Assembly (NCBI RefSeq): GCF_024138145.1
Contig: NZ_CP099997.1
Span: forward strand, 3,286,001-3,350,000
Length of the DNA stretch: 64,000 nucleotides
Reading direction: 5' to 3'
Origin: Natronosalvus halobius
Lineage (GTDB): Archaea; Halobacteriota; Halobacteria; Halobacteriales; Natrialbaceae
Position 1 is the stretch's first letter. The number at the start of each line of letters is the position of its first letter. Made by a program: the position numbers and the translations under genes. A model generated the notes under the pieces. It had not been told where the DNA came from, ran no database searches, and worked only from the letters and a program-made list of their open reading frames with translations. Below are positions 8,377-17,156 of this stretch, one piece after another.

Positions 8377-9336
8377 TTACTCCGGGTCGAAGCCGCCCAC
8401 GAGTCGGTCGAGCGCGAAGAGCGCGAGTGCCCCGACGAGGGTCCAGACGGCGGCCAGCACGATCGTATCGGCCGTCCAGGTATGCGTCTCGCCGATGTTG
8501 TGCAGCGGGGCGGGCGTCGAGCCGGCGATGAGGCTCACCAGAAACAGTAGCGTCGTGTTTCGGTGTCGGTCGAGCGCCGCTCGGACGATGCGCGCGACGC
8601 TCAGCAGGCCGACCAGCCCGCCAGCGACGAATAGAACCACCGTGGTTCCAGGAGCGATGACGGCCTCGAGCGAACCCCCACCGACGAGACCGGCGATTCC
8701 CGAGAGAAACGCGCTCAGTTCGCCCGAGAGGAAGACGTACTGGCCGAGCAGAATCAGGATGAGCGACCCGGAGACGCCCGGCAGGATCATCGCGCTGATG
8801 GCGAGGGCACCGGCGAAGACGATGGTGATCGCACCGCTTCCCGGCAACTCGAGGACGTTCGCTGCGATGAGCAATGCGAGCGACGCGCCCGCGATGGCCG
8901 CGAGTACGTCCGTCCGCGTCCGAACCCGGAGCTCACGGTAGAGGACGATCGCGGATGCCCCGATGAGCCCCGTGAAGAAACCAAAGAGGGCGACGGGATG
9001 CGATTCCGCGAGCGACGCCACCGCGCTGGCGATGAGCGCGACGGCAGTTACTGCGCCGATGCCGAGCGGGAGGAGGAAGCCGACGTCCATCTCGAGGAGC
9101 GCCTCCCTGGCCGAGTTGCGGTTTCCCGGACGAACGCCGTTGAGCACGGTCCAGATACGACTTGGGGTGATCGACGTGATCGCCGCGATCAACCGACCGT
9201 AGAACCCGAGGAGGAGGGCGATCGTTCCGCCGGAGACGCCAGGGAGGGCGTCCGCCGTTCCCATGCAGAGCCCGTAGGCGTAGATTCGGAACATCGACAG
9301 GCGCTCGACGAGGCGCTCGTCGACGCTATAGCCCAC
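8377..9336 (-). CDS. DUF368 membrane protein, PopT-type polyprenyl-phosphate transporter
   Basis: A 319-aa polytopic membrane protein. The family signature GTADALPGVSGGTIALLLG lies near the N-terminus, and a second related motif ISAMILPGVSGSLILILLG lies in the second half, matching the inverted-repeat architecture of DUF368. Bacterial DUF368 proteins (PopT) have been reported to return undecaprenyl phosphate across the membrane; in an archaeon the natural substrate would be dolichyl phosphate, the carrier for AglB-type N-glycosylation and S-layer sugars. That archaeal role is inference. The start is a GTG at 9336; an ATG at 9294 is an alternative. Eight to ten membrane helices are likely. Confidence 0.85.
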   Translation of the reverse strand: MGYSVDERLVERLSMFRIYAYGLCMGTADALPGVSGGTIALLLGFYGRLIAAITSITPSRIWTVLNGVRPGNRNSAREALLEMDVGFLLPLGIGAVTAVALIASAVASLAESHPVALFGFFTGLIGASAIVLYRELRVRTRTDVLAAIAGASLALLIAANVLELPGSGAITIVFAGALAISAMILPGVSGSLILILLGQYVFLSGELSAFLSGIAGLVGGGSLEAVIAPGTTVVLFVAGGLVGLLSVARIVRAALDRHRNTTLLFLVSLIAGSTPAPLHNIGETHTWTADTIVLAAVWTLVGALALFALDRLVGGFDPE

Positions 9337-9511
9337 GCCGCGTCACCTCGAGGGCGCGTGGCGCTCGCCGGACGGTCGTCGAGGCTGACGATTCGCGGGG
9401 CCGTTTGGCGTCCATTACAGGTTCGTACCGCGGGGAGCCCCTAAAACGGTTCTACTCGCCACGGTTCCTGCGGGCTGCGATCGGCCACTCGGACTCGAGC
9501 GTCGACGGCCG

Positions 9512-12052
9512 TCACTCGTTGGCGCTCGAACTCGCTGCACTTCCGGTTCCCGTATAGTCGCTCCCGATTACCTCGCGCAAACGTTCGGCGGTTACTTCGC
9601 CGACGCCGTCTGCCTCCCGCAACTCGTCCTCGCTCGCGATCATCACCGCCTCGACGGTCCCGAAGGTCTCGAGCAGCGAGCGAGCAGTCACCGGACCGAC
9701 GTCGGCGATCGAGGAGACGACGTACTCCTGTTGCTCGCTCAGGGTCTTTGCGCCCTTCTCCCCGTGGACGGACACCTCGCGGTTCGAGAGCTGTTGTTCT
9801 CGCTTGGCGATCGTCGCGAGCAACTCCGTCGTATCGTCCTCGCTCTCGCTCCGGAGTATGCTCGCCCCGAAGTCGACCGCCAGACTGGAGAGCGCTCCTC
9901 GAATCGCGTTCGGGTGGACGTCGCGCTGTTCGTACAGGCCCTCGCCCTCGACGATGACGACCGGGCGGGAGTAGTGACGGGCCATCGCGCCCACCTGCTC
10001 GAACACCGAACGGTCGCCCCCGACGAGCGAGTCGACGAAGTCAGCCACCGACTTTCGCTCGACCACCACGCGGTCCGAGCAGACGTAGTCGCCGACGTCG
10101 AGCGTCTCCAGACGGATTTCGATTTCCTCGCGCCTCGAAAGTTCGCGGGCGATGTTGGCGTCCATCTCGCGCTGGTCGGCGACGATTTCGACCGCGTCGC
10201 CCTCGGCGCTGGGTTCGTGAGTTTCGACCGTCGCGGCTTCTTCGTCGACTGCGTCAGTCTCGCCGGTGGCGTCCCCGTCCACCGCTTCGCCCTTGTCGCC
10301 CTTGTCGCCCTCGTCGCCTTCATCGCTCCCGTCACTCGAGTCGGTCGCCTCGCCAACGAAATCCTGCAGTCCAGGTTGGCTGCTCACTTCCTGACTCCCA
10401 CTCGAGGTGTCGCTCTTCGGTGCAGATTTTTCCCCGCGCGAGCCCGCGGACGCCCCGGTGTCGAACGCCTCGAGGGACTGCTGAGCGTCGTCGAGTTCGG
10501 ACTCGAGGTCGTTCGCCATCCCCTTGAGTTCCCGAAGTTCGCTCTCCATTTCCTTCTCGCGACGCCTCGAGATCCAGAAGTAGGCCTCGTCACGGGTGTC
10601 TTCGGCCATCAGGACGACGACGCGTCCCTCCGCCTGGCGGCCGGTCCGACCCTTGCGCTGGATCGACCGGATCGCGGTCGGGACGGGTTCGTAAAAGAGC
10701 ACGAGGTCGACCTCGGGGACGTCCAGCCCCTCCTCGGCGACCGACGTCGAAACCAGGACCTCGAACTCGCCGGCTCGGAAGTCGTCCAGGACCTCCTGTT
10801 GTTGCTTCTGGGTCATCCCGTCGCTGCCCTCGCGGTCGCCCTGGCCGACGAAGCGCTTCGCGTCGAAACTCGTGTCCAGGAACTCGGTCAGCGCCTCGGC
10901 CGTGTCCCTGGATTCGGTGAAGATGATGACGCGCTCGCCGCCTTCAAGCCCCAGCGTCTCCGCGAGCAGCATCCGCGTCTTGCGATACTTGGGGTGGAGT
11001 TCGTCGTAGGACTCGGCTCGTCGCATCGCCTCTCGCACCCGGGGATCGCTCACCAGCCGCTGGCTCGCCTTCGAGGCGCCGGAGCTGCGGGCCTGGTTGC
11101 GCTGGCGCTCGAAGTACCGCCGCAGCGCCTCGACGCTCTGGGTCTCCACGAGGGTGACGGCCTGACGAAGTTTCATCACCTCCGCGTGGACGGACATTCC
11201 CTTGAACCCCTCCGACTGGTCGTTGTTGATCAGTTTCTGTAACTCCGCGCGCATTCGGTTGAGGTCCTTCTGGGACTGGTCGGGCTGGGTCGACCTGGCG
11301 ACCCCCAGTTCTTTGAGCTTCTCGAGACGTTCCGTGATCACCTCGTTCAGGGCGTCCCTGATTTCGATGACGTCGTCGGGAAGCTGAATGCGTTCCCACT
11401 CGACGTCGGTGTCGTGGGTAAACTCCGCGACGTCGGCGTCGTCCTCGGTCATCACCTCGACCTCTCGCAGTCCGAGATTCGAGCACACCTCCAGGATGGC
11501 CTCCTCGTCGCCGCCTGGGGAGGCGCTCATCCCCGTGACGAGCGGGTCCGTGGCGTCGGCGTGGTAGCGCTCGGCGATGTAGTTGTAGGCGTAGTCGCCG
11601 GTGGCGCGGTGGCACTCGTCGAAGGTGCAGTGAGTAACGTCCGCGAGGGAGATGCGAGAGCCCACGAGGTCGTTCTCGATCACCTGCGGCGTCGCCATGA
11701 TCACGGTCGCGTCGTCCCATAGCGCCGCGCGGTCGTCGGGACTGACGTCACCGGTGAAGACGACGATCTCCTCGTCGGGGATCTGGAGGGCTTCGCGGTA
11801 GAAGTCGGCGTGTTGCTGGACGAGGGGTTTCGTCGGCGCGAGCATCAGGGACTTGCCACCGGCCTCGTCGAGGCGTCGGGCGGTCACGAGCAGGCTCACC
11901 GTCGTCTTGCCGAGTCCGGTGGGCAGACAGACGAGGGTGTGGTCGTTCGCCGCGGTGCCGGCGAGTTTTAGCTGGTAGAGACGCCGCTCGAGGAAGTCCG
12001 GTTCGAGCAGCGGGTGGTCGATGGAGGGCGTTCCCTCGTCCGTCGCGGCCAT
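9512..12052 (-). CDS. hef: Hef: archaeal FANCM/XPF-type helicase-nuclease
   Basis: An 846-aa protein that remodels and cuts stalled or branched replication forks. The N-terminal SF2 helicase has Walker A LPTGLGKTT, Walker B FDECH, motif III SASPGG and a C-terminal RecA lobe with GRTGRQAEGR. An acidic low-complexity linker follows (about residues 540-620, rich in SDGSDEGD). The C-terminal XPF nuclease carries VERKSVADF (ERKxxxD), preceded by the conserved IVADQRE, and tandem helix-hairpin-helix elements end the protein (GPVTARSLLETFG, EADGVGEVTAERL). All catalytic residues are present, so both activities should be intact. It is divergent from tspO. Confidence 0.95.
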   Translation of the reverse strand: MAATDEGTPSIDHPLLEPDFLERRLYQLKLAGTAANDHTLVCLPTGLGKTTVSLLVTARRLDEAGGKSLMLAPTKPLVQQHADFYREALQIPDEEIVVFTGDVSPDDRAALWDDATVIMATPQVIENDLVGSRISLADVTHCTFDECHRATGDYAYNYIAERYHADATDPLVTGMSASPGGDEEAILEVCSNLGLREVEVMTEDDADVAEFTHDTDVEWERIQLPDDVIEIRDALNEVITERLEKLKELGVARSTQPDQSQKDLNRMRAELQKLINNDQSEGFKGMSVHAEVMKLRQAVTLVETQSVEALRRYFERQRNQARSSGASKASQRLVSDPRVREAMRRAESYDELHPKYRKTRMLLAETLGLEGGERVIIFTESRDTAEALTEFLDTSFDAKRFVGQGDREGSDGMTQKQQQEVLDDFRAGEFEVLVSTSVAEEGLDVPEVDLVLFYEPVPTAIRSIQRKGRTGRQAEGRVVVLMAEDTRDEAYFWISRRREKEMESELRELKGMANDLESELDDAQQSLEAFDTGASAGSRGEKSAPKSDTSSGSQEVSSQPGLQDFVGEATDSSDGSDEGDEGDKGDKGEAVDGDATGETDAVDEEAATVETHEPSAEGDAVEIVADQREMDANIARELSRREEIEIRLETLDVGDYVCSDRVVVERKSVADFVDSLVGGDRSVFEQVGAMARHYSRPVVIVEGEGLYEQRDVHPNAIRGALSSLAVDFGASILRSESEDDTTELLATIAKREQQLSNREVSVHGEKGAKTLSEQQEYVVSSIADVGPVTARSLLETFGTVEAVMIASEDELREADGVGEVTAERLREVIGSDYTGTGSAASSSANE

Positions 12053-12177
12053 TGCCCCCGATTCGGGGCGGGATCGGTTAAGGGTTCTCGTACCGCGGTG
12101 AAAGTGAACGAGGAGGTTCCTGACTCGCTCTTTATCGACGCACCTCTTCTAACTGCCTGGCGGGCGTGTGATCAGGT

Positions 12178-12705
12178 ATGGATGAAACGGGAACGATGGA
12201 CGGCACCCATCGCGGCGGAATCTCCCTCCGATCGCTCTCGCGAGGCGACGTCCTCGAGGCCCTGGCGTTCGTAATTGGCGTCAACGTCGTCGGCGGGCTC
12301 CCCGCGGTGCTCGGCGGCCCCGACAGCGCCTGGTTCGAGAGCCTCGAGAAACCCACTTATTACCCGCCCGAACTCGCGTTCCCGGTCGTCTGGACCCTCC
12401 TCTTCACCCTGATGGGGCTCGCTCTGTGGCTGGTGTGGCGGTCCTCGAGGGACGGCCGACGGCTGGCTCTCGGACTGTTCGCCGTTCAGATGGCGTTCAA
12501 CGTTTCCTGGACGCCGGTGTTCTTCCAGCTCGAGGAGGTCGCGGCGGCGCTCGCCGTCATCGTCATCCTCTGGGTTCTCCTCGTCGTGACCATCGAGGCG
12601 TTTCGACGGGTCGACCGGCGTGCAGCCGCGTTGCTGGTTCCGTACCTCGCCTGGGTGACGTTTGCCGCCGCTCTGAACTACGGTATCTGGCGGCTGAACG
12701 CCTGA
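12178..12705 (+). CDS. TspO/MBR family membrane protein
   Basis: A 175-aa protein with five predicted helices after a short hydrophilic N-terminus. Family hallmarks include the ligand-loop region WFESLEKPTYYPPELAFPVVWTLLF, the conserved aromatic stretch MAFNVSWTPVFF and the terminal LNYGIWRLN. TspO proteins bind tetrapyrroles and other hydrophobic ligands, and in prokaryotes often respond to oxygen, light or stress. It is divergent from hef, with a TATA-like CTTTATCG near 12129. The start could be moved to the ATG codon seven residues further in. No partner genes point to a specific ligand. Confidence 0.9.
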   Translation: MDETGTMDGTHRGGISLRSLSRGDVLEALAFVIGVNVVGGLPAVLGGPDSAWFESLEKPTYYPPELAFPVVWTLLFTLMGLALWLVWRSSRDGRRLALGLFAVQMAFNVSWTPVFFQLEEVAAALAVIVILWVLLVVTIEAFRRVDRRAAALLVPYLAWVTFAAALNYGIWRLNA

Positions 12706-12774
12706 GGGGCCGAGACTCGAGATCACCGGAGTGCGATCTATCGCCTCCAACCTGGTTATCCATTTCCTGTCGAG

Positions 12775-13218
12775 TCAGTTTCGAGTCGATTTACCGCCCG
12801 TGTCGACGGGCGCGTCGTGGGCCTCGGACGCCCGCACCCGATCGCTGGCGTACGCGAGCGCGCGTTCGAAGGTCGCCGGGCCGTCGTACGCCGCCTCGAA
12901 GAGCGACATGAACCGACGGGCAAGTTCGTCGCACCTGGGGAAGCGAAAGACGGAGCGAATCGTCCGCGATGTGGACTCGAGGCCCTCACCGGCGGGACCA
13001 TCGGACGACGCGAGTTCGGGATAGGTCGTCGTGGTGATCGTGTACCCCGGCTGGTCGTCGCCGTCGATGGAGGCGGGAGCGACCCGCGCGCGCAGGTCCT
13101 CCGATTCGTGGCGGTACGTGACGTAGGCCATCTCGTGGTCGCTCGTCGCTGCCGTGTACCGTCTGTGGGTCTCGACGCGCCAGCCCACTGGCGGGTCCTC
13201 GAGTTCCTCTTCGGTCAT
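12775..13218 (-). CDS. Conserved-looking haloarchaeal protein, unknown
   Basis: A 147-aa soluble acidic protein beginning MTEEELEDPPVGWRVETHRRY. Its first half is rich in beta-prone residues (MAYVTYRHE, YTITTTTYPEL), and the second half has an amphipathic helix around RFPRCDELARRFMSLFEAAY. No catalytic motif or metal site stands out, and the family was not recognised. It is transcribed on its own strand between the plus-strand tspO and larE. Composition and an uninterrupted reading frame support coding, but the function is open. Confidence 0.65.
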   Translation of the reverse strand: MTEEELEDPPVGWRVETHRRYTAATSDHEMAYVTYRHESEDLRARVAPASIDGDDQPGYTITTTTYPELASSDGPAGEGLESTSRTIRSVFRFPRCDELARRFMSLFEAAYDGPATFERALAYASDRVRASEAHDAPVDTGGKSTRN

Positions 13219-13368
13219 CGTCCACTGAAACGACGGGAACTACCACGTCCGTATCGACTCGAGCAATATTACCGGACTAACGTCCTACCTTCCGACGCAT
13301 GTCTGGTGCTACTGGCGTAGAAGGGGAAATTTGTGTACGTATGTCCGGGAGTAACGAGTCGATTTGGA

Positions 13369-14280
13369 CTATCGGTCGTTCGCCCGCGGATACTCCGCCG
13401 CGAACACGTCCTCCACCAGCGGTTCGCCGTCGGCGGCGTTCGCCGCGGCGTCGGGTTCCGCCGGGCTGTCCGCGGCAGGACTCACACTCCCCGTCCGATA
13501 GCCGTGGAGGTCGAGGGTGACGTGATCGAATCCGAGTTCGAGCAGGGGGTCGCGGATCGACTCGACGAACGCCGAGTCGAGGGCGTCCTCGAGTTCGTCC
13601 GGATCGATTTCGATGCGAGCGAGGCCGTCGTGGTCGCGCACGCGAAAGCCCTCGAATCCCCACTGGTGGACCAGCGCCTCGGCGCGCTCGATCCGCGAGA
13701 GGCGGTCCTCGGTGACCGACAGCCCCGTCGGAATTCGCGAGGAGAGACAGGCCATCGACGGCTTGTCCGCCACGGAGAGACCGTAGGCGTCGGCCAGTTC
13801 CCTGACTTCCGACTTCGAGAGGTCGTGGGCGAGCAGCGGTGAGTGGACCTCGAGTTCCTCGACGGCGCGCAGGCCAGGTCGGTGGCCGGCGCCGGGGTCG
13901 TCCGCGTTGGTCCCGTCACAGACCGTCTCGATACCGAGTTCGCGGGCCTTCTCGAGCATCTTCCCCAGGCGCATCGTTCGACAGTGGTAACACCGGTCCT
14001 CGTCGTTCGCGACGAAGGCGTCGCTGTCGAGTTCTGAGAACTCGACGACTTCGTGGCGGATGCCGATTTCGTCGGCGACGCGTTTCGCGTCCTGGAGCTC
14101 CGATTCGGGGAGAGTCTCGCTCTTCGCCGTGCAGGCGACCGCGTCCTCGCCGAGGGCCTCGTGGGCGAGAGCCGCGACCGTGCTCGAGTCGACGCCGCCG
14201 GAGAAGGCGACCAGGACGCCGTCGTGGGTACCGAGGTCGTCGACGGCGGCCGCGCGTTTTGCCTCGAGGTCGAGGGTCAT
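13369..14280 (-). CDS. larE: LarE-like ATP-dependent sulfur transferase
   Basis: LarE thiolates a pyridinium dicarboxylate precursor of the nickel-pincer cofactor of lactate racemase-type enzymes, either by sacrificing a cysteine sulfur or through a [4Fe-4S] cluster. The PP-loop reads SGGVDSS (about residues 27-33). RCYHCRTMRLGKM supplies a CxxC pair, and the active-site Cys is in SMACLSSRIPTG. The CxxC plus this third Cys resembles the cluster-binding subclass (inference). At 303 aa it is slightly longer than usual, with an acidic/Ala-rich tail. No larA, larB or larC lies in the window, so it is either an orphan or serves a distant operon. A perfect palindrome precedes the start. Confidence 0.88.
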   Translation of the reverse strand: MTLDLEAKRAAAVDDLGTHDGVLVAFSGGVDSSTVAALAHEALGEDAVACTAKSETLPESELQDAKRVADEIGIRHEVVEFSELDSDAFVANDEDRCYHCRTMRLGKMLEKARELGIETVCDGTNADDPGAGHRPGLRAVEELEVHSPLLAHDLSKSEVRELADAYGLSVADKPSMACLSSRIPTGLSVTEDRLSRIERAEALVHQWGFEGFRVRDHDGLARIEIDPDELEDALDSAFVESIRDPLLELGFDHVTLDLHGYRTGSVSPAADSPAEPDAAANAADGEPLVEDVFAAEYPRANDR

Positions 14281-14288
14281 AGCCCTCG

Positions 14289-14307
14289 TTTGGCCCCGAG
14301 GGCCAAA
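14289..14307. promoter_or_regulatory. Perfect 8-bp-arm palindrome in front of larE
   Basis: TTTGGCCC (14289-14296) and GGGCCAAA (14300-14307) are exact reverse complements around CGA. The element is 9-27 nt upstream of the larE ATG at 14280, where the core promoter and transcription start should be. A dimeric repressor bound there would block transcription. Confidence 0.6.
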
Positions 14308-14518
14308 AGCGCGTTGTCACGAACGGAGGTGCGGTTACACGATTTTCGGCTACTGGTTGTTTTCTTCGATTCGAACTGCTATTCACGCTCGCCCGCTGGA
14401 TAAACGTCGCGTTCACAATTCCGGCGTCGAATTTTGAACAAGGCCGTCTCGCGATGGCAGTAGTCAAACTAGGTTAAAAGCGATATGATTAACAGGGGTC
14501 GAATCGTGGTATACTCAA

Positions 14519-15676
14519 ATGCCGACTCGAGAACTTCCGGCGAATGCGCCGGGCTATTATCGCGAGTCGCATCCACACCCGTACTATATCCCGGAGAAAC
14601 TCCCCTTTTCCACAGCGGTTCCTGTTGACGACGAACTCACGAACCTTCTCGCAGACGCGTCCTTTCAACTCGGTCGCCTCGACGGGATCAGTCCAACCGT
14701 CGACTTTGCACCGGTCCTCTACACGTCTCTCGTCCGACTCGAAGCCGTCGAAACCGCTGAGATAGAGGGTGCTGACGTCGACGTGGACGAGGTCTACGCC
14801 TACCACACGCGTACCAGTGCAGGCACAAACGTCGACACGAGCAAAGACCTCCAGGAAGTTCTGAATGCCGAACGTGCACTTCGGGACGGGTTCAACGCAA
14901 TCAAACACGGCGATTCGATAACGCTCGAACTCCTCCAGTCACTCCACGAGTCGCTCCTCGAAAACGTCCGCAATGAAGACGAAGCAGTCGGGGAATGGCG
15001 AACCACAGATGTTCACCTCCCTGCCCCACGTTCTGGCAAGCCACCGTTCGTTCCGCCGCCGCACCAGGACGTTCCTGGTCTTATGGACTCTCTCGAGGCG
15101 TACATTCAGATGGGCGGCCAACATCACCCACTCGTCGACCTCGCAATTACGCACTACCAGTTCGAGACGATCCATCCCTGTGAGGACGGGAACGGACGGC
15201 TTGGCCGTATCCTCATCGTGTTGCAACTCTGTGCTGATGGCTACCTGGACGAGCCATACCTCTACCCGAGCGCCTACTTCAATCGTAACAAACAACAATA
15301 CGTCGAACGGATGCGCGCCGTGAGTGAAAACGGGGAGTGGCGTGACTGGATCGCGTTCTTTATCGAGGGTATCGAAGTACAGGCTCGGAACTCGTATCAG
15401 CGGACGGTGAACCTGATGGAGCTTCAACATGACTACGAACGACGGTACCCGCACCAAAAAGCGAGTCATCGCCTCGCGCGAGGTGTATTCGACATGCCAT
15501 ACTTCACGGCTAGCGAGGTCCAGAATCGGTTCGACGTCAGTCGCCAAACCGCATACAACGCCATCGAGGAGTTAGTATCCGAGGGTGTTCTCGTCGAGAC
15601 GACCGGGAATCAGCGAAACCAGGAGTACAAAGCAGTCGACGTCTTCGACATCCTCGAGGGAACACCGAATCACTAG
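14519..15676 (+). CDS. Fic domain AMP-transferase-like protein with built-in inhibitory motif
   Basis: A 385-aa protein. The Fic active-site loop is HPCEDGNGRLGR at H219-R230; the catalytic His and the phosphate-binding GNGR are intact, but the usual Phe after HP is Cys. An N-terminal inhibitory helix motif fitting [S/T]xxxE[G/N] is present as TAEIEG (T79-G84), which defines class II Fic proteins in which the Glu blocks ATP binding. The C-terminus has a winged-helix stretch (FTASEVQNRFDVSRQTAYNAIEELVSEGVL). It probably transfers AMP to an unknown target or acts as a toxin-like regulator. The surrounding DNA is more AT-rich than the neighbours and the gene stands alone, hinting at transfer. 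Confidence 0.92.
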   Translation: MPTRELPANAPGYYRESHPHPYYIPEKLPFSTAVPVDDELTNLLADASFQLGRLDGISPTVDFAPVLYTSLVRLEAVETAEIEGADVDVDEVYAYHTRTSAGTNVDTSKDLQEVLNAERALRDGFNAIKHGDSITLELLQSLHESLLENVRNEDEAVGEWRTTDVHLPAPRSGKPPFVPPPHQDVPGLMDSLEAYIQMGGQHHPLVDLAITHYQFETIHPCEDGNGRLGRILIVLQLCADGYLDEPYLYPSAYFNRNKQQYVERMRAVSENGEWRDWIAFFIEGIEVQARNSYQRTVNLMELQHDYERRYPHQKASHRLARGVFDMPYFTASEVQNRFDVSRQTAYNAIEELVSEGVLVETTGNQRNQEYKAVDVFDILEGTPNH

Positions 15677-15817
15677 CCGAACCGACGAATCGAACACCGT
15701 GCAGACGACTGAACACGAGACTCGTTTCGGCGATACAACGAGCTTCGAATCACTTCGATTCTCCAGTCAAACCTCGGGTGGGTAGCTGGGATGCACGACG
15801 ATGCTACCTGTGGTGAG

Positions 15818-16471
15818 TCATAAGACATCACCGCGAACCGTCGCCCCTGCCTGCTCGTCCCGCCAGGCGTGGACCGCCTCCGCGGCCTCCCGGGCCTCCG
15901 CGTCGTCCATCCCGAGCATCTCGAGCGCGCCCGACAGCGTGGGAAACGCTAGTTCGCTGTTTCGCACCTTCTCGAGGGCGTCGTCGCTGTGAACCCCGTC
16001 GGACCAGAGACAGACGCCTCGCGGGTCGAGCAGCTGGGTGTAGTCCTCGCGCAAACGCGCGCCGCGCAGGCGCTGGGTCACGTTGTCCTCGAACCGGGCG
16101 TTGCAGACCTCGAGGTGGACTGGTTCGTCGTCGGCGAGCAACTGGGCGGCGAGACACTTCTCGGGGGCGGCGTGGCCGTTCGCGTTGGCCCGGAGGTACT
16201 CCGGATGGGCGCGGGCCCACTCGGCCCGAACCGATTTGCCGACGCCCCTGACGCCGTGGCTCTCCTCGAACTCGGCTTCTGCCTCGGGTTCGTCGCGCAT
16301 CAGTACGTCCTTCGTCAGGTAGACGTCCAGACGGTCGACGGGGTCGAGGCCGAGCGCTAGGTCGCCGTAAATCCACACCTCGCGGACGGGAACTGGCAGT
16401 GGTTCCGAGTCGACGGTCTCGAGGATCGCCTCCACCCTGTCGACGGCGTCGTCCCGGCTGAATCCGCTCAT
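15818..16471 (-). CDS. Uncharacterised haloarchaeal protein, possible nucleotidyltransferase-like fold
   Basis: A 217-aa acidic protein starting MSGFSRDDAVDRVEAILE. The frame is open upstream to 16558, but those residues are Arg-rich and unlike the rest. The segment VREVWIYGDLALGLDPVDRLDVYL vaguely recalls the G-[GS]-x-A-x-G-[DN]-x-x-S-D-[LIV]-D pattern of minimal nucleotidyltransferases, including the paired acidic residues, but the match is partial and unproven. A C-terminal helix-rich region ends VHAWRDEQAGATVRGDVL. Conserved hypothetical proteins of this look occur in haloarchaea. It is followed at 96 bp by the DUF4442 gene upstream on the same strand, so the two may be cotranscribed. Confidence 0.7.
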   Translation of the reverse strand: MSGFSRDDAVDRVEAILETVDSEPLPVPVREVWIYGDLALGLDPVDRLDVYLTKDVLMRDEPEAEAEFEESHGVRGVGKSVRAEWARAHPEYLRANANGHAAPEKCLAAQLLADDEPVHLEVCNARFEDNVTQRLRGARLREDYTQLLDPRGVCLWSDGVHSDDALEKVRNSELAFPTLSGALEMLGMDDAEAREAAEAVHAWRDEQAGATVRGDVL

Positions 16472-16566
16472 AGTTCGAGGTTGGGTCGAGTCGGGCAAAA
16501 CGGTTTTCCTCGACCTGCGCCGATCAGCGAACAGCGAACTCGTTCGCTCGCCCCGCAAACGTCTGT

Positions 16567-17034
16567 TTACGCTCGTTTGGACTCGTCGGTCCCGACGTAC
16601 ACTTCCTTCTCGGCTCTCGCGTGACGGGTGCCGTCCGCGGCAACGATGTCGACCGCGTAGGTCCGGGTCGTCGAGGACTCGGTCTCGAGGATCGACTCGA
16701 TTTCCTCGAGTTCCGCGTCCGAGAGCCGGAACCTGGCGTACAGCGTCTCTTTGGCCGGCTTCTCGAACTCGATGGTGGCCCTTCTGTCCCAGACGACGTA
16801 GGAGTCCTCGAGTGCCTGGACGAGCATCATCGCGTAGATCGGATCGATCGCGGCGTAGATGCTCCCGCCGAAGGTCGTCCCAAAGACGTTCTTCGTCCGC
16901 CAGCTACGCGGGATCGAGACGCGGACCTCCTGCCAGTCGCTCGCGATGTACCGAACCCGGCCGCCGGCGAGTCGGTAGGCCGGAAAGAGGTTGAAGCGAT
17001 AGCGCGCGAGTTTCGTCCGGAGGGATTCGGGCAT
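16567..17034 (-). CDS. DUF4442 hotdog-fold protein, thioesterase-like
   Basis: A 155-aa protein from MPESLRTKLARYRFNLFPAY. The family features are the N-terminal amphipathic helix, an RVRYIASDWQEVRVSIP strand, and the hotdog core NVFGTTFGGSIYAAIDPIYAMMLVQAL, where the Gly-Gly-Ser turn starts the long helix. DUF4442 proteins are hotdog proteins related to acyl-CoA thioesterases and are usually annotated from structure only. The catalytic residue is not obvious; the Asp in the central helix is a candidate. The longer frame to 17133 includes Arg/Thr-rich residues unlike the family. It is divergent from the hydrolase gene. Confidence 0.82.
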   Translation of the reverse strand: MPESLRTKLARYRFNLFPAYRLAGGRVRYIASDWQEVRVSIPRSWRTKNVFGTTFGGSIYAAIDPIYAMMLVQALEDSYVVWDRRATIEFEKPAKETLYARFRLSDAELEEIESILETESSTTRTYAVDIVAADGTRHARAEKEVYVGTDESKRA

Positions 17035-17156
17035 TGCGTGCGTATTCGGTCTTGGGGGAGCCGACGTAGCGGCTTCGGTTTCTCGTCTCGATGTCCCTCT
17101 GCGCTCGTTGCGGACAGCGTATGCTTTTGTCACTTCCCGACGAATGGACAGGCGAG

